Shown here: piece after piece, positions 31,487-40,932 of the stretch
Layout: every line of letters begins with the position of its first letter
Position numbering within the stretch: position 1 is the stretch's first letter
NCBI RefSeq assembly: GCF_030867095.1
Contig: NC_081833.1
Coordinates: forward strand, 72,917,395-72,981,394
Origin: Alligator mississippiensis
Taxonomy: Eukaryota > Chordata > Crocodylia > Alligatoridae
Length of the DNA: 64,000 nt
Direction of reading: 5' to 3'
Notes under the pieces: model-generated
Databases searched by the model: none
What the model was told of the DNA's origin: nothing
What the model saw: only the letters and a program-made list of their open reading frames with translations
Translations under genes and position numbers: made by a program

Positions 31487-32171
31487 GGGACAGACATTGC
31501 AGAAACCTGTTTGACCCAAATCAGTTAAGTCTGATACTACATTCAGCCAGATTCATAGATTCATAGATGTTAGGGTCAGAAGGGACCTCAATAGATCATC
31601 GAGTCCGACCCCCTGCATAGGCAGGAAAGAGTGCTGGGTCTAGATGACCCCAGCTAGATACTCATCTAACCTCCTCTTGAAGACCCCCAGGGTAGGGGAG
31701 AGCACCACCTCCCTTGGGAGCCCGTTCCAGACCTTGGCCACTCGAACTGTGAAGAAGTTCTTCCTAATGTCCAGTCTAAATCTGCTCTCTGCTAGCTTGT
31801 GGCCATTATTTCTTGTAACCCTCAGGGGCGCCTTGGTGAATAAATCCTCACCAATTCCCTTCTGTGCTCCCGTGATGAACTTATAGGCAGCCACAAGGTC
31901 GCCTCTCAACCTTCTCTTGCGGAGGCTGAAAAGGTCCAGGTTCTCTAGTCTCTCCTCGCAGGGCTTAGTTTGCAGGCCCTTAACCGTACGAGCGGCCCTT
32001 CTCTGGACCCTCTCCAGGTTATCCACATCCCTCTTGAAGTTTCATCTCAGGTTCATCTCAAACTGGTTTCAGCCATTTTCAAACTGGTTTATGTGCACTA
32101 AACATCTGTTGTGTTACAGATTTAAACTGGTTTCTGATCAGTTAAACCAGTTTACATGTAATGTCTGTCCC
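31487..32171. mobile_element. MITE with GGGACAGACATT ends, split by a CR1
   Basis: The left end reads GGGACAGACATTGCAG. The right end in reverse complement reads GGGACAGACATTACATG, so the first twelve bases are identical. The left piece (31487-31550) and right piece (32041-32171) share CAAACTGGTTT / AAACCTGTTTG phrases and sum to about 195 bp. The middle is the CR1 described next. The 3-bp flanks (TCT and TAG) do not match, so the superfamily is unproven. Confidence 0.65.
31551..32040 (-). mobile_element. CR1 LINE 3' end, little-decayed, intact ORF2 C-terminus
   Basis: The plus strand starts with ATTCATAGATTCATAGATG (the CR1 3' octamer repeats) and GGTCAGAAGGGACC. On the minus strand 31640-32026 is one uninterrupted frame of 128 codons ending in a stop. 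It carries the known CR1 ORF2 tail: RRAARTVKGL, RRLRGDLVAAYKF, FFTVRVAKVWNGLPREVV and FKRRLDEYL. Its length and intact frame suggest a recent insertion. The 5' end is truncated at about 32040, so it encodes neither the endonuclease nor the polymerase core. The sequence matches what I recall of the crocodilian CR1 group, which is the main taxonomic clue here. Confidence 0.95.
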
Positions 32172-32232
32172 TAGCCAATGGCTTCCAATCAATACATTTT
32201 TGCCTCTCTAAAGCTATTTCCCAGCAAAGGTG

Positions 32233-32320
32233 TAAATACACACACACACACGTACATTTGCACACACATATACACATGTACATTTGCACACGCATACATA
32301 TACATATTTTATATATAAAT
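32233..32320. repeat. (CA/TA)n low-complexity tract
   Basis: ACACACACACACGTACATTTGCACACACATATACACATGTACATTTGCACACGC: an imperfect CA/TA tract in which GTACATTTGCACAC occurs twice, 28-30 bases apart. Confidence 0.8.
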
Positions 32321-33167
32321 AAAAAGAGAGCAAGATGGGATATCCAAGTATCCAGATGTGTCTTGACTGCTTCAGCAAAAGTGCCAAAAGAAAAGCCGCC
32401 AAAGTCCCTAATCAGTATTTAAATATCCTCCCCCTTTATCTCCCTCTAATTTCACCTTAAGACTTTTTGGGGCTTGTGGAGGGATATCTATTTTTAAACA
32501 GAGGGAGAGTTCAAGACCTATGTGGTGGTTAGCCTAAAGCTTGATTCCCAGTGTTGTTAGTGATTTCTTTCTGCAAGCGTGAAATGTCATAAAGTGCTAC
32601 AGTGATGCCTTTATGAATGGCCCACTTGTCTCTCTTTTTTTTTTCCCCCTGGGCAGCTCTTTTTCACCCCAGACTTGTCCAGAAGCCCAAAGCAGTTTAG
32701 CAGATAGGGCAGTTAGCAGCTAGCAGCTCTGACTCGCATGAATTATGGAAACCTCAATAGAGCTCGGCTGACTTTTACTTCCCAAACTGATGCTTTTTCT
32801 TCTGCCGTATTTTTTTTTCAGGAAAAGGGAAAGGTTGAGGTGCGCCGATCATGTATTCCAAGACACACACCACAGTGCATCTATCAACGATGAACAAGAA
32901 AAATTATGTGCCTAAATCGAATTCCAGATGTAAACATTCCTGAACTATAGGAGAAGCCAACATCCAGTTCTGAATTCTGCAAATGGCTTGTATCTTGAGT
33001 ATTCAGAGACTGTGCCGAGGTCTGGAGGGGGGAGGAATTTTGCAGCCCCAACACTTTCAAAAAATGGACCTTATTTAAAAACAACTCTCTCTGCCAACTC
33101 AGCGCTTGTCGCAGTATTGAGCAGAGTTCTCCTGCATTTCAGTCCCCAAAGTGGAATTCCCTTAGCG
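32321..33167. other. No gene recognised; possible conserved patch at 32560-32830
   Basis: From 32560 the sequence (TGCAAGCGTGAAATGTCATAAAG, CATGAATTATGGAAACC) is repeat-free and AT-balanced like conserved elements. The remainder is unremarkable. Confidence 0.25.
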
Positions 33168-33458
33168 CAGAGATTCTCAGCCAGGGGCCCTTGAGATCCT
33201 TTTAAGGGGGTCCACATGATATTAGTCCTGTGAGGTGTGCAAACACATGCACACATGATTCACAAGGCCAACCCAGAGATTTGAAGTAGACACCCATCTT
33301 GTCAAACACATCGAAAGACCTCAATAGGTTTCAGAGTCGTTTGCAACAAAAGAATGGTTCAACTTGTATTTTTGTTTTTGACTCTAGAAAACGAGTGAAA
33401 GCGAAGAGCTGGCATTTTCCGAGGGGCGCGTCGAGTTTAAAAATGCGGAGAACCACTG
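33168..33458. mobile_element. Non-autonomous hAT-like element (291 bp)
   Basis: The left end CAGAGATTCTCAGCCAGGGGCCC and the right end in reverse complement, CAGTGGTTCTCCGCATTTTTAAA, fit the CAGTGGTTCTCAACC terminus. The flanking octamers CCTTAGCG and TCGCTCTG do not match, so the target duplication has decayed or a boundary is off by a few bases. The interior has the GGGGGTCCACATGATATTAG phrase typical of that group and no coding potential. Confidence 0.6.
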
Positions 33459-34199
33459 TCGCTCTGTAGGAGGCAAAGGCAAACATTTTGGTGAAATCAG
33501 AAGGGCTTGCAAATCATTTCAGGAGCACTACTGGTAAATCACTGAGGAATGTCTTTGAGATCGGATGTTAACATTGGTTTCCACATTTGTTTAAAAAAAA
33601 AAAGAAGAAGAAAAAAAAAAGCCTTCACCCTTTCCAGCAAGTCAGGCTGGATGGCTGTACGGGTGGCTTGGTGCCCAGACAGAGAGGAACTGAAATAAAT
33701 ATGAGCAGGGTTAAGAATTTTCTTTATTGAGAGCACCTGCTCCGTTTTTACATGTAGCGCTAGCTGAAAAACCCTTTGTTACAGCATGCTCCGCTCCAGA
33801 GGAGTCCGGCGCAAGCTTTTTGGTACTGAACCAGCCCAGATGAGTAGTGGAGACCTCTCTCCCTGGAAGGATTTTCTTTGCTTGGCTCCAAAAGATTTAA
33901 TTCAACTTTTCCAAACAAATGCAAAAAAGGCACTGAGTGAAGACACTCAGATGCTGTTGAGAGATAAATTCTTTTTTTTTTCTAAGTCCGTCTGCTTGTG
34001 TCCTAAGCCAACAAGCTGAGGAGATGCACGGATTACATTTCTGCAGATGACTTAGTGAGCATGAAAGCAAAGGATTAATAGGCATGGCGCAGCGCGGCTC
34101 AAGCAGCCCTGCCAATAAAAGTTCAGTCCTAACTTGCAGCCTCCAGTGCTATGGCAGAGGGGGACGCACACCTCTGACCTGCTCAGTCCTGGCCTCCAG
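33459..34199. other. No gene recognised
   Basis: An A/G-rich tract lies near 33592-33620. The 33730-34130 portion is repeat-free. A 77-codon plus frame (33786-34019) has no recognisable content. Confidence 0.35.
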
Positions 34200-34560
34200 C
34201 AACTCCTGCCCTGTCAATCATAAGCCTCCCTGATCAGAGACTGCTGTTATATGAAGAATGATGCCAAACATCTTCTAGGGATTAGGCTGAGATAAGAGCA
34301 TTTAATTGGTGTTTCTTAGAGGGAAAGTATTAGAGATGAATCATACCAGTTTACCCCGTTTAGTAATTCCTTTGACTCCAATTAGTCTACTCGCACATTG
34401 CTTAAAGAGCTGCTTTTTCTGCTGGAAGAATCTGCTGCCGCATTTTTCTATAGAGCCACGAACGCTGACAACAGAAGTGATGACTTTTTGCCGAGGCGAG
34501 GGAAACCGAATACATGAGCAATGCTCATGTGAATACACGGTCTCAGCAGTAGGCCCCTAG
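34200..34560. promoter_or_regulatory. Candidate enhancer with exact PBX-MEIS/PREP site
   Basis: CTGTCAATCA at 34211-34220 is, on the minus strand, TGATTGACAG, the exact decamer bound by PBX with MEIS or PREP. It is followed by TAAG and then CCCTGATCAGAG, TTTAATTGGTGTTTC (about 34300), AGATGAATCATACC, TTTAGTAATTCC (about 34360) and CCAATTAGTC (about 34379). The block has no repeats. An 84-codon plus frame within it has no recognised content. Function is inferred from motifs only. Confidence 0.4.
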
Positions 34561-37207
34561 TATGCACAGATCTTTAGGATGAGAAATGTCCAGTACATGG
34601 AGGAGCGTCATCACATAATAAACTAAACCAATAATGACTTTATGTAAAAGTACCGAGGAGCGAAGGAGCATCAGGACGCAAGTTCAGAGCGGAGAGCCTT
34701 CACCAGCTCATTATCGTCTCAGCAACGTTCGGTTCCCGATGCTTCGGTGCAAGGTGCGTGCAACCCTCTGCAACGCAGCAATAAGATAAGCCTGCCGCGA
34801 GACGTGTTTCTAACTACTCCTTCCCAGTAGTTAACGCTTGGCCCTCTACCCTTTCCTAAGCTCTTATTTATTTTAAATATTTCATATTAGAAATCTGGAT
34901 CGTCTCACTCCTGCCGACATCTCCGGGGCTTTTTAAATTTTTTTTTTTTGTGAGCGATGCAAAACTCGGAGTCACAGCGAGCAGACAAATTATGCCTTAT
35001 GTGAGAAAGCATTTCCTTTTGTTAGTTTTGAATTTAATAGGCTTCCAGATTTGTGTTGAAAAGAGGATTACACATACTCTCTCCCTCTCTCAGACAAAAG
35101 CTTCCCTCTATCAGGGAGACAAATATTTTAAAGCATTTGTCTGCCAGCAAGAGGCTGCTTTATGCTTCCAGCGCTTGTACTTGACTGTTCAGTGCCTTGC
35201 GCAGTGGAGCTCATGGGTCTGACGGCTCATCTACATGGGGACAATAGGGAAAATTTAGATGAATGAACCAAGTATGAAGCCAAATTGCCATCAGTTAACG
35301 TGCATTAAACATCCATGCGAAGTGACCTGGCTTCGGAGGGGATTAGATAGCACAATGTGACCAGATTCGGGCTCTCGAACGACACATTTTGAACGTGTGC
35401 GTCTTTCTCTTTATTCCCTTCTCTGGCTTTCAGATCATCAGAGCTGAATCCTACTGCTTTAAGCTGACACCGGAGGCTTTAGCGCTTTCTGACATCCCAA
35501 CTCTTTGGCAACCTGCGTGATAAGGAAGAAGGAGGAGCGCACACCTCTGCAGACTGACAGCGACCCTGCCAGTCACCTCTGGCAAGTCTGTTCCCCATGC
35601 TGTGCCTCGGTTTTCCCCACCTGTAATCCTGACAACAGAACCCATTCATTCCTATTTGTCAAATAGCAAAAAATGCTTTGCCAGGAGGTAAAAATAAAAA
35701 AAAAAATCTTTCACTTGTGGGTTTGACAGAAGTCTTGCTAGCTCCAAAGTGCTGTGTAAGTAGTAATAATATTATTATTATTATAAGAAAAAATATGATT
35801 AATTTTGCATCTGCATGGCTTATGGGAGTCATATATATGTGTACTAGTCTGCTGAAACCCAACTGGGCTTGGAGATGATTCTGGAGAGCCCCTTCGTAAG
35901 GAAAATCCAGCATTCGAGGTCTCGGTGCCAGTGAGCGATGGCTCTGATGAGTCTCATCCTTCACAGAGCTGATTTGTGCACTTTACAAAAGTGCAGGCTG
36001 GCCTGTTGCCAAAACTACTGTAGGATTTGCTGTGAGCCAAAGCTTTAAAAAAAAAAAAGTAGAAAAGAAAAGAGAAACATCATCAGCAGAAGAGGAGACC
36101 ATATTGGTTGAAAATGTTGGTGCTATATTCTCCATAACATACTCCTCCTATATTTCACCATGCCTCCCCCCTCGCACACCGTGCCCGCCAATTAATTGAC
36201 ACTTCTTCCCCAACATGCATTGCAGCATCCACCTACAACACCATGTAAATCATTGTGAGGCCCTTAAACATCCTGATAATTCAGATACACAAATGGAAGG
36301 GAGTTGGCTCCAGCAGATAAGATAAGGTAGTTCAACATTTGCACAGAAAACGAGACGGGGCCATCGGTTGGTCTGTGAGCAAAACCTGGCAGTAGGTTTA
36401 TTCTTGAAAGCCAAGGTCAGTATTTTTCTAGGTTGCACACACAGCAGGTTGTTGCAGATAAAAGAGCCAGTGGGATCTATTTAAATGGAATAGGAAGGGA
36501 AGGTTTATATAAAAGGCAAAAGTAGACCCAAAGAATACCAATGAAAGGCACAGGGCAATAAGCAGAAGTAGAAATTGAATTAGAAAAATCTCAGACTAAG
36601 TGATCAGTTGAGTTGTCTGAAAGCTCGAGAAGAAGAGGTTCAGCCTACAGGGCTGAAGTCAGGAGGACTGCCTGATTTATCTGGAGGCTAACAATCTAAA
36701 ACTCCCCAAAGTGACTCCATTGAATGCGTTTGTCTTTGGCTCTAAGGTAGAAGGGCAGCCTTGGAGGTTCAGAAGGGAGAAAAATGGCAGTAGGCTTTCT
36801 TCTGCAGAAGTTTCCTCTTCAGTAGGAACGCTTTCAAGGAGCAGCACGTTCAGTAACGACAAATTCAATGGCACTTTTACAAGAAATTGTTTGGTAACCA
36901 AAGTCATCTCCCGGTCCTGGTTAGGACCTTCCCCTAATGCAGTGGGTGCAGTTTTGCTCCTCCTAAATTAGAAAACCTCTGCTAAACCCTTCATGGGCTT
37001 GCCTGCTTTATTCAGAGGTCTGGGGGAACTGATATAACCTCATGGTTAATGAGCTCTGTTGGAGTGGGACAGCCATGGCATGCTTGCCTGTGGTTTTATT
37101 TGGGGATGAGTTTCAGAAGAGTGGCTTTTACATGCTCTAGTTGAGCTAGTTGCCATTAGCTTAGTATCCAAGAGCTTTAGCAACTTAAATGCATATATTT
37201 TCAGCTC
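34561..37207. other. 2.6 kb, no gene recognised; MIR tail at 35568
   Basis: Mostly unique-looking sequence. A possible MITE end (GGCTCATCTACATGGGG) lies at about 35224-35241 with no matching partner. An ATT microsatellite-like patch is at 35766-35784. The longest frames (about 101 codons) have no recognised content. Confidence 0.35.
35568..35640 (+). repeat. MIR-like SINE, 3' core
   Basis: CCAGTCACCTCTGGCAAGTCTGTTCCCCATGCTGTGCCTCGGTTTTCCCCACCTGTAATC follows the MIR 3' phrase (ggCAAGTCaCtt...GCCTCaGTTTcCCCAtCTGTAA). Confidence 0.7.
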
Positions 37208-37545
37208 ACACCCATGATGTAGAGAAGCACTGTCCCCATTTCACAGAAGGGGAAATGGAGGCAGAGGGGAACTTAGGGTGCATCTACACTGCAGATGGAG
37301 TAAATTGGTAAGCAGGGAGGCCACACCAAGGCGCACGCTGCCGCAGCTACCCTACTAGAAGAACTCGAGTCGGCTTATTCATAACTAGGCTCAGGTCTGC
37401 CTGTACGAGCTACCGCGGCACAAGCTTAGACATATATTCCCCAAGGCACAAAGCAGCTCTGGGGCAGAGCAGGGACTTGAACGTGCATTTCACAAGTGCC
37501 AAGCTAGTGACCATTGGACTGTCCTACTCTTTTGGTCCAGTGGGA
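37208..37545 (-). repeat. MIR-like SINE split by a MITE
   Basis: CCCATTTCACAGAAGGGGAAATGGAGGCAGAGGGGA (about 37234-37270) and CAAGGCACAAAGCAGCTCTGGGGCAGAGCAGGGACTTGAACGTGC...AGTGACCATTGGACTGTCC (about 37443-37545) are the two halves of one inverted MIR. In between lies the next feature. In an unbroken MIR the phrase runs GAGGCAGAGAGG..AAG..ACTTGCCCAAGG, so the reading resumes exactly where it stopped. Confidence 0.7.
37276..37441. mobile_element. MITE with GGGTGCATCTACA end inserted in MIR
   Basis: The left end GGGTGCATCTACACTGCAG matches the termini of the elements at 45321 and 4997. The right end TAGACATATATTCCC reads GGGAATATATGTCTA in reverse complement, a much poorer match. The element is defined mainly by the surrounding MIR being interrupted at both points. 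Confidence 0.5.
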
Positions 37546-39342
37546 CTCCCCAGTTGAGACGAGTCTACTGTGTCTTCTTAGACATTAGCACTGAGCTTCT
37601 AGGAGGAGCTGGGTCCTGTCCAATGTGTCACAGATCAGAGCTAATACACCACGCTGAGTGATCTTCCTTTCGATATCCTCAAACAATTCACTCACTATGT
37701 GAGGAACTGGAGACTGATCCACAATGAGCAACGTATCTTCTGGGATCCCTTCCCTTTCTCTTTGTTGTTCCCTGGGAAACATCTATCTTAAATGCTTTAA
37801 CACCCCCAAGTGTTTTCGTATCCCTTTCTCTTTCCTGCACACACATAATAGCGAAATCTTGTACCTCCAGGAGCAGCTGTATATTCAGCTCAGCAAAAAA
37901 AATCATCATAGCCCTTCCCCCAAAATGAATATAATTCTGGACAGTCATTGATTTTCTCGGGCTTTTGAATGAGAGGCTTTTGAAGAATGGGGAAATGCAA
38001 TCCAAAAGTAATACAAAGCAAATGCCTCAATGCGACATCTTAGGAAGAGACATTTATTGATTCCTGATTCCTAATTAATTTGCTGTAGGATGTCAAGCAC
38101 GGCAGGAAATCCAAAATATCTTTGCAATCCACTAAATATTACAGGAATGATTTTGGCTGGCACAAGGGAAGGAATGCTGGCTTACTGCTGCAAGTAAAGC
38201 CATTTGGTCTGAGCTCTTCCTGGGTTGTGTTTAGTTTATTTAGTATATAGCTCACGGGGACTTGCTGTTTCGCATTTAGGAACAGCAGTAACACAGATGG
38301 GATTACACCAGAAGATAGAGGGGTTGCTATTAAAACTCCTGTTACCTGTAGGGAAAGTCTGCACCTGCACAGAGCCCCGGGTCGTAGGGGGCTACGTTGG
38401 ACCTGTTCCATCAATTGTGCTTACATCACATGACTTCAGATTTGCAGAGGGTTGCTAAACTGCCTGGTTTAATACTTTCTTCCAAACCCTGCCCCAGCAA
38501 TAGCTCTATAAAACTAGCTAGAGTTAAAAAAGCGAGATTGAGGAAGGAATATGGGAGTGAATCTAAATTGCTTAAAGATATGTTCTCTTCTCATTCTCTT
38601 TTCTAATAATTGAACTTCCAAGAATCTCTTAGACTTGCAAACATTTTAAATGAGGTATTTGGCTTTGACATTGTCTGTGAATTTGGCCTGGAATATTTAG
38701 GATGGCAGCTTGTTAAAAGTCTGTCTTCTGGATGAGTGAGTGATCAAATTAAACACACACGTTTTCTTTTCCTGTGTGTATCGCATAGACCTTTATAGTT
38801 AAATCTGCAGCCAAGTACATTAGGGATGCTCCAGGGCCCAATCCTTCACGATTTGTGCAGTTGATGCCCAAGGACAAAGTGGCTGTAAAGCCAGAAAGTA
38901 TTCAGGAAGAAGGAGAATCTTTTGCCTTACACTTAACATGGCACCAGTGTGAATACCACCCCCAGACAAAGGTCTCCCTTTAGCATTAAATATAATGTTG
39001 GGCTGTATCCGTAGCTTTCTGTTGAAGGCAAGCAAAAAAAGCCCCAAAACCCTTACCAAAATTAAAAAACTATGCACTACACAGCTCCTTAAAAAGAGGA
39101 TGAGAGAACAAAACACTCTCGTGTGACAATAGTTGCATGACTTAATGGTTACTGAAAGGTGCTTGGTCCTTCTGGTGGGACAGGTCATACAAGACCCAGG
39201 AGAGGGATGGGACAAATAGGATGGTGAATTTATTTGCCATCGATCTAGCAGTGAAAGAACCATGCTCGATTCCACCGGCTGAGCTTTGGCACAGCAAAAA
39301 GAGCTCCTCCAAGGTGTCAGCTCTTTGTCTTTCCATGAACAA
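37546..39342. other. No gene recognised
   Basis: Unremarkable unique-looking sequence. The 223-codon minus-strand open frame at 38820-39491 overlaps its right part and the minisatellite; it has no identifiable domain and no supporting splice sites. Confidence 0.35.
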
Positions 39343-39459
39343 CCTCCAGCTCCACCCTCCCAGTTTGCTCCAACCTCCAGCTCCATCCTCCCAGTTTGCT
39401 CCAAACCCCAGCTCCATCCTCCCAGTTTGCTCCAACCTTCAGCTCCAACCTCCCAGTAA
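39343..39459. repeat. 31-bp minisatellite, about 3.7 copies
   Basis: The unit CCAGCTCCATCCTCCCAGTTTGCTCCAAC recurs with start points 39347, 39378, 39409 and 39440, an exact 31-bp period. Because 31 is not a multiple of three, minus-strand frames through it read as shifting Trp/Gly-rich strings. Confidence 0.92.
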
Positions 39460-40749
39460 CGCTCCCTTTTTCCTTGCAATGTGCCTTTCAAAAGTTGCAG
39501 GTTTTAATGCTCATGGAGCCCTCAAACGGCTGGTTTCTTCTACGTGAGTCCCGCTAAGATAGGGCAAACCAACCGTGATGATGTTTAATAGCCTATGCAT
39601 GTTCTGTACCAAAGAAACAGATCCCAGGCAGAGCGGGCCTTATTTTACAAGGCATTGCTGAGCCCTTGGTGTTGAAATGCAGGTGATCAGTTTCCAATCA
39701 GATAAGATGATGGCAGTTCCAGATGACCCTGCCATCAGCTTAAGGAATCTCCATGCAAGGAATGTCGGGATTAGGTTTCACTTGGAGCCCGGACACATTT
39801 ATAATGTTTCACTAAATGAATAGGGAGTACTGTGACCCAGCAGGGAAATTTATGGTCTTGGTCGTGGCTCTGACAGGACTTTGGAGTGAGATATCATGGG
39901 CTTGGGGGTGGAGGCTCATCTTAAACTTAAATTGGGGTGGGGGTGGGGGTGAGAAGCAGAGATAAAGCAGCTGTTGAAAAGCTTAAGCTGCAGGGCTCGG
40001 GCTAAAGGCAGCTAAAAGAGAATTTCCTTGCTGAGGTGTCAACCGTCCACCACCAAGTGTCCATTAATTGAAAAATATTCAACCGAGAGGGCTCAAGCCC
40101 CATATTGGGAGGTCTCAGCAGTCACCCGTAGCATTTCTTTAGTCCCTTACAAAGAGGAAGGAGGAAAGAGTTTTATAGGGAAGGATTATGGCTAACAATA
40201 TATAAAGTGGCAGACCCAGGGAGCTTTGCAACCCAAGGACCATTCACTCTGTAGTTTGCGGTCACATAACTCATCCTTCCCGCGTGTCAGCCCAAGGGAT
40301 TTATTGCCCTTTTTGAGTTTAACAAGGTCTGCTGCATAGTGCAGAAGAGAGATCCCACTGCATCTCAGAGAAGCCGTGGAAGCTAATCTTTGTCTAACGC
40401 AGTTGGACGACATCTCCTAACCCTCACCGTCCTGTCCTGTGTGCAACCTTACTGGAGACTGGAGAAACGGTGGTTAAAAATGGAGTGAAAAACCAGGGTT
40501 AACAGATACAATAGAAGTTTTAGCAAATGCAGCTGTTTTCATCTTGCTTTGGTTCGTAACCATCAGGATACAAAGCAAGGAAAACCATTTCTTGGTTAGT
40601 TTTGAAAATGGAAAATAAAATTAAATACGTGACCTGAATAATAAAAAAGACCCCCAAATCTCTCCCCCCCCCCCACCACCTACTCCATCAGAAGCTAGAC
40701 AATAACAGTAAACAAGCGGAAAAAAACAGAAACATGGTTTTGGAAAGCA
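39460..40749. other. No gene recognised
   Basis: Nothing identifiable except a (GGGGTG)n patch at about 39932-39950 and a C10 run near 40662-40672. Confidence 0.4.
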
Positions 40750-40932
40750 ATGTGATTTATTGTTTGTTTTTTTGGAAAAAACCATAAAAAAATGCCTTTA
40801 AGATTTAAAGAAAAAAAAGAAACCCTGATCATTGTGGTCCAAAAAACCCCCATGTTCAGGGTCTGTCTTTTTCTTTCAATCTGAAAGGCATTTTTTTCAG
40901 TTTTCCAAAAAAAACAAACAATAAATGTAAAT
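40750..40932. repeat. Inverted repeat (about 80-bp arms), foldback
   Basis: The left arm 40750-40831 (ATTTATTGTTTGTTTTTTTGG...AATGCCTTTAAGATTTAAAG...AACCCTGATC) and the right arm 40851-40932 are reverse complements at roughly 80% by eye, with a ~19-base loop. The arms are A/T-homopolymer rich, which inflates similarity, but the shared AATGCCTTT-AGATT-AAAG and ACCCTGA phrases are specific. Could be a decayed foldback MITE. No target duplication was seen. Confidence 0.7.
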
